In this document: positions 7,758-14,141 of the stretch, one piece after another
How the letters are laid out: each line of letters starts with the position of its first letter
Numbering within the stretch: the first letter of the stretch is position 1
Assembly: GCA_937876385.1 (NCBI GenBank)
Contig: CALFHQ010000622.1
Coordinates: 1-22,685, forward strand
Source of the DNA: an uncultured Pseudomonadota bacterium
GTDB taxonomy: Bacteria; Myxococcota_A; UBA9042; CAIXZC01
Length of the DNA: 22,685 bases
Direction: 5' to 3'
Notes under the pieces: model-generated
Database searches by the model: none
What the model was told of the DNA's origin: nothing
What the model saw: only the letters and a program-made list of their open reading frames with translations
Program-made: the position numbers and the translations under genes

Positions 7758-9179
7758 CTACTTCGCATTTTCCAGTTTCTGAAGGGCTTCGTCGGGAATC
7801 TTCCCGTAGTAAACAGCGCCATCAATGACGTAGGCCGGAGTGCCCTTGAGTCCCTTCTCGATGGCTTCGGCGATCCCCGCCTTGATCGGCTTCATGGAAC
7901 TGTCAGCGGTCATGCAGCACTCAAATTTTCCCATGTCCAGAGCGAGACGCTCAGCCACCTGCTCGGCGGTGATACCGCTATCCTTCAATTCATCCTGGTG
8001 ATGGAAAAGAAAGTCGTTCATCTCCCAGAACCGCCCCTGCTCCCCTGCGCACTCCGAGATTCGAGCGAGTTCGCAAGCTCGAAGATGAAAATCGCCGTTG
8101 ATCATCGGGTTGCAATGACTATCCAGCGGGAATTGACGATGGTACACCCGCAGCTTGCCGGGATACTTGTTCACGAGCTTTCGAACAATCATGTGGGCAC
8201 GCTGGCAGTAGGGGCACTGGAAATCAGTGAACTCGGAAATCTCCAGGATCGGTTCCGAAGCACCAATCCATGGGTAGCCTTCCTTGGAAACTCCCATGTT
8301 CACGACCTTTCTGGGTTCTTTGCCAATCTTCTCTTCGTCCTTCTTGTCCTCGCACGACTGCTCCATGGGCGTGTCGTTCACCTTCCGGGACCACTTCTCC
8401 TCCGTGGAGGACTTCTCCTTGGGGCCCCTTTCTTCGTCGCCTGGGATATACACCATCTCCGATGACCCACCACTTTCCACAACGTCTGACCAGATGGAGT
8501 GCGCTTTCCGCTCCTCCTCCGCTTTCTTCGCTGCCAGCTTCTCGTTGTGATTCTTTATGTCCACGAGGAGGCCAGACCCATAAGCGTAGGCACCGCCCAT
8601 CGCTCCGAGACCAACCACCGCCAACAGGGCCAGAACCTTCACATTCCCGAAGGTCACGGCAAAATCTCTCTTGATGGCCTCTGCGATCCCCTGACGAGAC
8701 ATCCTGATGAGGGCAATGGATATCCCAAACAGCGCAATGTTGATAGCATCGATGGCAAGACAGACGATACACCACGACTGAATGAAGAAGTGCATCACGA
8801 TGACGAGCCAAACCGAAACCCCGAGAAACAGAACCCCAAAGATGAACAGGAACCCTTGGGCAAATCGCTCCCGCAACCGCATCAATCCCGCAAAGGCCAG
8901 AAAAGCCACGAACAAGTATCCGGCAGTGGCCCATACAGAAACGGGGACATTCGCCACGATGGAGTACTCGTCACTTGCCGAGACCCGCTCACAGTTCATT
9001 CGCTCGCTTAGATTGCAAAAACTCTCGTATTCGTCTGGAGCCATGTGCGTCCCAACGAAAACCCCGGTCAGATGGTAAGCCGAAATGACCCCAATCACGC
9101 ACAGGATGAGGAAGGTAACCAACGCCACCGCGGGGCCTCGATTGACTTCTGCTCTCGCCTTCTCGACCGTATCAACCAT
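7758..9179 (-). CDS. VKOR-DsbA fusion: disulfide-bond forming membrane protein
   Basis: A 473-residue protein joining a vitamin K epoxide reductase (VKOR) domain to a thioredoxin-fold DsbA-like domain. The start at 9179 follows AAGGAGAG at good spacing; the upstream ORF extension lacks such a site. The VKOR part (about 15-160) has several membrane helices, the loop cysteines Cys55 and Cys63, a conserved-looking Ser73 and the quinone-proximal CIVC (137-140). Another helix lies at about 180-200, followed by a charged linker (about 208-300). The DsbA-like domain has CPYC at 322-325 and the cis-Pro loop KGTPAY (Pro448). In the established bacterial pathway VKOR replaces DsbB: it reoxidises the DsbA partner and passes electrons to quinone. 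Fusion in one chain couples both steps. Extra cysteines (356, 369, 377, 421, 422) lie in the thioredoxin part. The Cys-rich secreted proteins nearby are plausible clients. Confidence 0.93.
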   Translation of the reverse strand: MVDTVEKARAEVNRGPAVALVTFLILCVIGVISAYHLTGVFVGTHMAPDEYESFCNLSERMNCERVSASDEYSIVANVPVSVWATAGYLFVAFLAFAGLMRLRERFAQGFLFIFGVLFLGVSVWLVIVMHFFIQSWCIVCLAIDAINIALFGISIALIRMSRQGIAEAIKRDFAVTFGNVKVLALLAVVGLGAMGGAYAYGSGLLVDIKNHNEKLAAKKAEEERKAHSIWSDVVESGGSSEMVYIPGDEERGPKEKSSTEEKWSRKVNDTPMEQSCEDKKDEEKIGKEPRKVVNMGVSKEGYPWIGASEPILEISEFTDFQCPYCQRAHMIVRKLVNKYPGKLRVYHRQFPLDSHCNPMINGDFHLRACELARISECAGEQGRFWEMNDFLFHHQDELKDSGITAEQVAERLALDMGKFECCMTADSSMKPIKAGIAEAIEKGLKGTPAYVIDGAVYYGKIPDEALQKLENAK

Positions 9180-9219
9180 CAGACTCTCCTTCGAAACCTG
9201 CTTCAACAATCAGCCGCCG

Positions 9220-9248
9220 AGTATATTCTTGCTCTTCCGGCTTTTCAA
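9220..9248 (-). promoter_or_regulatory. Candidate promoter of the VKOR-DsbA gene
   Basis: On the minus strand TTGAAA (9248-9243), 17 bases, TATACT (9225-9220). Each box matches the sigma70 consensus at five of six positions. Transcription would start about 35 bases before the ATG at 9179. It lies in the 84-base gap after hutI, so the fusion can be expressed independently of the upstream genes. Confidence 0.6.
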
Positions 9249-9263
9249 ACCAAGAGTACAGAC

Positions 9264-10514
9264 TCAATGCGCCACCTTGCGACCTGACTTGTAGACTTCC
9301 TTGGCCGGATTGTGTCCGTAAAGATACAAAAGTTCCTCCCCATTTCCCACCCCGGTCACAATGAAGTCAGCAGCATAACCGGGCAACAGGGAGCCAACCT
9401 CTTCGTGCATCCCCAAAGCACGAGCCGCATTGGTGGTCATTCCACGAAGAGCTTCCGCCGGGGACAATCCCATATACACACATCCCATTGTGCCCATCAA
9501 CCAGAGATTGCGAGTGTGGCTGCTGCCAGGGTTGTAATCCGTGGACAATGCAACCGGTGCACCCGCCTCCTGAAACATCTGAGCCCTCGCAAAACGAGTG
9601 TGCCCCACAAAGAACGTAGCCCCCGGGAGCAACACGGGGACAGTACCCGCTTCAGCCAACAACCGAGCGTCCTCGGGGGTACAAAAATCGAGATGGTCGG
9701 CGCTCACCGCCTCCAACTCCGCCCCCAACGCCGTAGCCCCCGTGTGTGTCAATTGCTCCGAATGGATCTTCAGCAACAACCCCAAATCCCGAGCCGTTTC
9801 CAGCACACGCCGCCCCTGCTCCAACGAGAAAGCACCGGTCTCCACGAAGACATCGCAGAACGTCGCCAGCTTCGCCTCGGCTACCTGGGGAAGCATCTCT
9901 TCGCACACAACATCCAAGTACCGCTCGGTGTCGGGTCGAAATTCCAGTGGCACCGTATGAGCGCCCAGGAAGGTAGAAACCACTGTCGTCGGATGCTGCT
10001 GGTTGAGGTCCGACATCACCTCCAGAATCTTCCTCTCGTGCTCCCAACTCAACCCGTAACCACTCTTGGCCTCCAATGTGGTCACGCCGTGCCGCAGGAA
10101 GTCGTCCAGTCGAGCCAACGCCGAAACCATCAACTCCTCATTCGTGGCCAGACGAGTCGCCTCCACCGTGGACACAATGCCCCCTCCAGACGCAGCGATC
10201 TCTTCGTAGGTCGCTCCCTGCGTCCGCAAACTGAACTCATGGGCCCGATTTCCGGCAAAGACGAGGTGCGTGTGACACTCCACCAACCCGGGCATCACAA
10301 CCAGGCCGTTGACATCCACAATCTCAACATAGCTCGCCTCCGGAGCCTCGCTTTGCGGTCCGACCCAGGCAACCCGGCCATCGTCCAGAATCATGGCCGC
10401 GTTCCGAATCACCCCCAAAGCGTCGTCACCTGAGACCCCCTCGCCAACCTCGCCAATTTCCGCCGGAATCGTCAGCAACTCTCCAATTCCCCGCACCAAA
10501 ACTCGATTGTCCAT
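9264..10514 (-). CDS. hutI: Imidazolonepropionase (histidine degradation)
   Basis: A 416-residue amidohydrolase that opens the ring of 4-imidazolone-5-propanoate to N-formimino-L-glutamate, the third step of histidine catabolism, in the cytoplasm. Length is normal for HutI. The metal site motif is ECHTHLVFAGNRAHEF (His81, His83), with GAHTVPLEF (His186), HSEQLTHTG (His251), SADHLDF (His274) and STDYNPGSS (Asp326). EAKSGYGL (about 148-155) and the final FIVTG...VYKSGR strand are also typical. The ATG has GGGAG about eight bases upstream. It is preceded by the HAD phosphatase at an 80-base gap with no clear promoter, suggesting read-through. No hutH, hutU or hutG is present in the window, so the rest of the pathway must lie elsewhere if the enzyme works in it. 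Confidence 0.96.
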   Translation of the reverse strand: MDNRVLVRGIGELLTIPAEIGEVGEGVSGDDALGVIRNAAMILDDGRVAWVGPQSEAPEASYVEIVDVNGLVVMPGLVECHTHLVFAGNRAHEFSLRTQGATYEEIAASGGGIVSTVEATRLATNEELMVSALARLDDFLRHGVTTLEAKSGYGLSWEHERKILEVMSDLNQQHPTTVVSTFLGAHTVPLEFRPDTERYLDVVCEEMLPQVAEAKLATFCDVFVETGAFSLEQGRRVLETARDLGLLLKIHSEQLTHTGATALGAELEAVSADHLDFCTPEDARLLAEAGTVPVLLPGATFFVGHTRFARAQMFQEAGAPVALSTDYNPGSSHTRNLWLMGTMGCVYMGLSPAEALRGMTTNAARALGMHEEVGSLLPGYAADFIVTGVGNGEELLYLYGHNPAKEVYKSGRKVAH

Positions 10515-10594
10515 CTGACACTCCCACTCTGCTCAAGAAATGTGACGACCACTTCAGTTCAAGAACCACCCTCCGTCCCCGTTGCCAGGTTGAC

Positions 10595-11245
10595 TCACCG
10601 CAAGACGACGAGGAGGTCTTCCGGGTTGGCAACCAGGATCCGTCCGCCGGAGTTCGCCAGCTCCTGCGCATTTCGAAACCCCCACATGACCCCCACTGGA
10701 AGCATGGAAGCGTTGACTGCGGTTTCCATGTCCACGTCGCTATCCCCGACAAAGGCGATTTGGCTCGGGGGAAGAACCCACCCGCGGGCGATCTCAAGGG
10801 CTGCGTCCGGGGCCGGTTTGATTGGAATCGAATCTCTGGCACCGAGCACCTCGTCAAAGGGAAAACCGGGGAGAAGTGCTTCCACCATTTGAACCGTGTA
10901 CTTGTGGGGCTTGTTGGAGAGGATGGAGACCTTCATCCCCCGGTCAAAGAGCCCTTGCAGCATCTCCGGCACTCCGGGGAAGGGCTTTGTGGTCCGGGGC
11001 CAGTCCTGGGCGTAGCGTTCCCTCATGGCCTGCAAGACGTCCAGAACTGTGTCGTTCGATTCGCCATCGGGGAGGGCCACCCTGACAAGGGTCTCGATTC
11101 CCCGTCCCACGAACCCTTTGTAGGTCTCTATCGAATGGCCTCCAAACCCTCTCTCGCTGAGGGCCGCGTTCATGGAATCGGCCAAACCACGGATGGTATC
11201 AAGCAGGGTTCCATCCAGATCGAATATCACTCCGGACACAGACAT
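10595..11245 (-). CDS. HAD-superfamily phosphatase, phosphoglycolate phosphatase-like
   Basis: A 216-residue cytoplasmic HAD hydrolase with all four motifs: FDLDGTLLDT (nucleophile Asp9, acid Asp11), SILSNKP (Ser110-Asn111), the Lys of IPIKPAPD (Lys143) and FVGDSDVDME (Asp168, Asp172). The helical cap between motifs I and II (about 17-85) places it in subfamily I, with phosphoglycolate phosphatase (Gph) and related sugar-phosphate phosphatases. Dephosphorylation of 2-phosphoglycolate is the likely reaction, but the family is promiscuous and no residue fixes the substrate. The ATG at 11245 has GGAG seven bases upstream; a TTG nine codons earlier is a weaker alternative. It lies 69 bases after the VanW gene on the same strand and is probably co-transcribed with it. 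Confidence 0.88.
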   Translation of the reverse strand: MSVSGVIFDLDGTLLDTIRGLADSMNAALSERGFGGHSIETYKGFVGRGIETLVRVALPDGESNDTVLDVLQAMRERYAQDWPRTTKPFPGVPEMLQGLFDRGMKVSILSNKPHKYTVQMVEALLPGFPFDEVLGARDSIPIKPAPDAALEIARGWVLPPSQIAFVGDSDVDMETAVNASMLPVGVMWGFRNAQELANSGGRILVANPEDLLVVLR

Positions 11246-11314
11246 GAAGTTCTCCACGAGGTTCAATGGCAAGACAGATCACTGTGAATACGTTGCACCG
11301 GGACGATGCGAAGG

Positions 11315-12394
11315 TCAACGCCTGGTTATGCGCTGTGGCGGGTTGGGATCGAGGATTTGGGCAAATCCTTGGAAGTGCTTCATCTTTCGACGAGGTACGT
11401 AGGGTCGGGGCATGTACTCCCCGGATTCCTCATCCACATCGGTGTACCGAGCCGACTTGACGGAGTACTTTGTCCCTTTGAGGAATTCGTTGATCTTCTT
11501 CACCGACACCCCTCGCAAGCGTTTCTCGCCGTTGGGATATTCCGCCACACGAAGAGTCCACGGACTGGGCGAGTATTCGTCGGGTTCCAATTCGATGACG
11601 TCCCGTTTTCCGCTCAGCATGTCTTTGCGGTGAAGCCAACGCCGAATGTGGTATCCGGGTCGACCGTAATACTTCACACGGTCCTTCGAATCCTCCAACT
11701 CGAACGTCACACGATCCGACGGAGTCTCCTCGACCACCTCGTACTTGTAGCGAATCTTGTACGAAGCCACGGGAGCCATCACCCGGGCCACGAACTCCCC
11801 TTTTCCGACCTTGCCCAGTTTGAACACCACCGGGAAAAGGGTGTTGTTTCGCACATGGAGATCTTTCTTCCCCCAGTCCACCGTGGCATCCAATCCTGGA
11901 GGGAGGTACCCCACTCGGAAGCGGTGAGGGGTCCGGCGTGTTATTTCCAGTCCCGCCAACACCGACGCTGCGTGGATCATGCTGGCGGTCTGACAGATTC
12001 CACCACCGATATCTTCTTTGTAGCCACTGGAGACGATTACTTTGGCTCTCTGGTAGCCGGCTTCCTCGGTTCGCTCACCAACAGCTTGATTGAATCGGAA
12101 CTCTTCGCCGGGCATCAGCATGGTTCCATCCACGGCGGCCCCTGCCAATTCGAGATTCGTGCTTCGATCGTGGTTCCACCACGAGTACCGTGAGTAGTAC
12201 TTGCTCACTTCCACCACTGAAGCATCCTCCACCGTCCACGGGCAGACGGGGGCGGTGCTCTTCACCAGTATCGGCAGCACATTGCCCTGCATCGCGGACC
12301 GAACGAGGCACTGGGGGCTATTGTGAGAGAAGAACCCGGGGTCCGTCACAGGTGGAGAGAGCATCCACAACAAGGCAAAGACCCATACGTTCAC
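11315..12394 (-). CDS. VanW family protein, probably exported
   Basis: A 359-residue protein. The VanW domain spans about 75-195: NLELAGAAVDGTMLMPGEEF, the GGGICQ motif at 130-135 followed by a helix, then GLEITRRTPH and VGYLPPGLDATVDWG. VanW was named from vancomycin-resistance clusters, but its biochemical role is not established, and lone homologues like this one are common in bacteria without such resistance. A short hydrophobic N-terminus (VWVFALLWMLSPP) looks like a signal peptide but lacks a basic n-region. The C-terminal 150 residues are rich in Tyr, Arg and Glu and match nothing I know. The start is GTG, supported by GGAGG six bases upstream. The first gene of a minus-strand run with the HAD phosphatase and hutI. 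Confidence 0.88.
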   Translation of the reverse strand: MNVWVFALLWMLSPPVTDPGFFSHNSPQCLVRSAMQGNVLPILVKSTAPVCPWTVEDASVVEVSKYYSRYSWWNHDRSTNLELAGAAVDGTMLMPGEEFRFNQAVGERTEEAGYQRAKVIVSSGYKEDIGGGICQTASMIHAASVLAGLEITRRTPHRFRVGYLPPGLDATVDWGKKDLHVRNNTLFPVVFKLGKVGKGEFVARVMAPVASYKIRYKYEVVEETPSDRVTFELEDSKDRVKYYGRPGYHIRRWLHRKDMLSGKRDVIELEPDEYSPSPWTLRVAEYPNGEKRLRGVSVKKINEFLKGTKYSVKSARYTDVDEESGEYMPRPYVPRRKMKHFQGFAQILDPNPPQRITRR

Positions 12395-12508
12395 AGCGAT
12401 CCTCCATTAATACAGAAGTCAGACACGGTTCCACGCTAGCACGGTTCGAGAATTGATCCAGAAATCCACTCGGAGAGGTGATTTGACTGACAACGGGGGA
12501 CAAAGTTG

Positions 12509-12537
12509 TTGGCCTCTGTGGCCTTGGAAGCTACAAT
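12509..12537 (+). promoter_or_regulatory. Candidate promoter of the metallophosphoesterase run
   Basis: TTGGCC (12509-12514), a 17-base spacer and TACAAT (12532-12537). The -10 box is good, the -35 weak. The leader to the ATG at 12560 would be under 20 bases and still contain the GGAGG site. Confidence 0.4.
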
Positions 12538-12559
12538 GGCCCGATATGTGGAGGACTGA

Positions 12560-13297
12560 ATGAAAATCGGGATCATTTCGGATATTCACTCAAACATCGA
12601 GGCCTTGGACGTAGCGTTCAAGTGGCTGGACGACCAGAAGGTTGACGAAGTAATCTGCCTGGGAGACGTCGTCGGCTACGGCCCGAGTCCAAACGAGTGC
12701 TGCGACCTCATCAAGAAAAATTGCAGTGCGACCCTCCTGGGGAACCACGATGCGGCTGTTATCGGCGCCATGTCCACAGAGTTCTACTACGACGCTGCCC
12801 GACTGGCCATCCAGTGGACGCGTCGTCAGCTCTCCTCTGCAAACCTGGAGTGGCTCTACAAATTGCCGTACACCCACAGAAACTCGGAGTGGCGAGCCAG
12901 CTTCTTTCATTCCGCTCCGATTTGCCCCAGCGGGTACTTCTATGTGGTCTTCAAGGACGACGCCGTGGCTCACCTTCGAATGATGGATCGTCTCAGCGAC
13001 ATCTCCTTCCTCGGGCACTCCCACCTGGTGCGAGCCTTCCGCCTCAAGGACGGCAAGGTGAAGGAGACAACCGTGGACAAGGTGGAGTGGACCGACTCAG
13101 CCAAGCACATCGTCAGTACCGGAAGTGTGGGGCAACCGCGAGACAGGGATCCGCGAGGGGCGGTGTCCTACCTTGACACCGATACAGGAGCAGTCATCCT
13201 CCACCGCTTCGACTACGATAGAAAGACCACGGCCCAGAAGATTGCCGACGCCGGGCTGGAATCCCGATTCGGGGAACGACTGTTCACCGGTTCATAA
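12560..13297 (+). CDS. Calcineurin-like metallophosphoesterase (MPE/YfcE-related)
   Basis: A 245-residue cytoplasmic phosphoesterase with the complete dimetal site: SDIHSN (Asp8, His10), GDVVGYGPSP (Asp36), GNHD (Asn62, His63), FFHSAP (His117) and GHSH (His153, His155), then the typical GSVGQPRDRDPRGA loop near residues 192-205. The family hydrolyses phosphomono- or diesters. The GDVVGYGPSPNEC form belongs to a common bacterial subgroup without a fixed substrate. The ATG has GGAGG five bases upstream. The next gene starts 20 bases after the stop, so it probably heads a transcript with the exported protein and the large lipoprotein. No signal peptide is present. Confidence 0.92.
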   Translation: MKIGIISDIHSNIEALDVAFKWLDDQKVDEVICLGDVVGYGPSPNECCDLIKKNCSATLLGNHDAAVIGAMSTEFYYDAARLAIQWTRRQLSSANLEWLYKLPYTHRNSEWRASFFHSAPICPSGYFYVVFKDDAVAHLRMMDRLSDISFLGHSHLVRAFRLKDGKVKETTVDKVEWTDSAKHIVSTGSVGQPRDRDPRGAVSYLDTDTGAVILHRFDYDRKTTAQKIADAGLESRFGERLFTGS

Positions 13298-13317
13298 GCC
13301 TCTCCATGGAGCACATC

Positions 13318-14091
13318 ATGTCGCCCTTCAAGCCACGGGCCGATTTCGACCATCAAAGGAGCTTCACAAGAGCCATTTTCCGTGGAGGTCTGAGGGCGCC
13401 GACAGGGTTTGTGCTGCTTTTCTCCTTGCTGCTGACGTGGATTCCGATGGACGCCCGTGCCGAGAGCATGGCCGCCACAGCTTTTGAACACTTTTTGAAA
13501 CAATCCGGCCTGGCATCTCCCGACGACGTTCTGTGGTCGGAGGTCCCCTGCAACGATGCACTTTGCGTACAAGCGGGACTCCAGGGAATCAGCCGCAGCG
13601 CTGCCTTAAGGCAGTTTTCTCAGATTGTGGCGGGATTCGGGTACGGGGTGAACGTTCATCTCGTTCGATTGACGACCTCCGCAGGAGGCCACAGTCAGGT
13701 CGATCTTGAGGTGCAATTCCGAGCCGACGCTTCAAAGGTTGGCTCCGATGAAGCGAGGCAGCGCGCTTGGGACGTCATGGAGTTCCTGAAGCTCGTCGGC
13801 CTCCTCTCCCCTCCCCAGACGGCCCCCTTCGACCCTTCCCAGGTAGAGCAGGATGCGCCCATTTTCTTCCTGTACGAAATCTCCTGGGACACCTCGACAC
13901 CTGTCATCAAAGGAACCCTCCTGGCCCCTCCAGGAGCAACGGCAAAAAGGCCAAATCTTCCAAAAACACGGTTCGCCAAGAGCACCATCGAACTTGATGG
14001 CAAGACCGACAAGCGACCTTTTGTGAAATGGAACAGGGTCCGGCTTCAGTGGCAACGAGTTTGCGAAGGAACCCAAGGCGGAATACAATAG
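13318..14091 (+). CDS. Unrecognised exported protein (257 aa)
   Basis: I do not recognise a family. The ATG at 13318 is preferred to one at 13306 because GGAG lies six bases before it, whereas nothing SD-like precedes the earlier codon. The protein has a long basic n-region, a hydrophobic segment at about 29-46 (PTGFVLLFSLLLTWIPMD) and an Ala-x-Ala site (DARA-ES), so it should be cleaved after about residue 48 and released to the periplasm. The mature part has PCNDALC (Cys78, Cys83), probably one disulfide, and a third cysteine near the C-terminus. It ends in a basic segment. The mature domain looks mixed alpha/beta, with a DLEVQFRAD strand and the FFLYEISWD strand. It sits in tight succession between the metallophosphoesterase and the repeat lipoprotein, so a role with the latter is possible but unproven. 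Confidence 0.75.
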   Translation: MSPFKPRADFDHQRSFTRAIFRGGLRAPTGFVLLFSLLLTWIPMDARAESMAATAFEHFLKQSGLASPDDVLWSEVPCNDALCVQAGLQGISRSAALRQFSQIVAGFGYGVNVHLVRLTTSAGGHSQVDLEVQFRADASKVGSDEARQRAWDVMEFLKLVGLLSPPQTAPFDPSQVEQDAPIFFLYEISWDTSTPVIKGTLLAPPGATAKRPNLPKTRFAKSTIELDGKTDKRPFVKWNRVRLQWQRVCEGTQGGIQ

Positions 14092-14141
14092 GCCGGAATA
14101 GAAGGGACGAGCATTTCAAATTCCCAATAAGGAGCTGCTTG

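Noticed and set aside
11315..12394. VanW gene as a sign of glycopeptide resistance
   Set aside because: No vanH, vanA, vanX or two-component genes accompany it, and VanW-domain proteins are common in unrelated settings.
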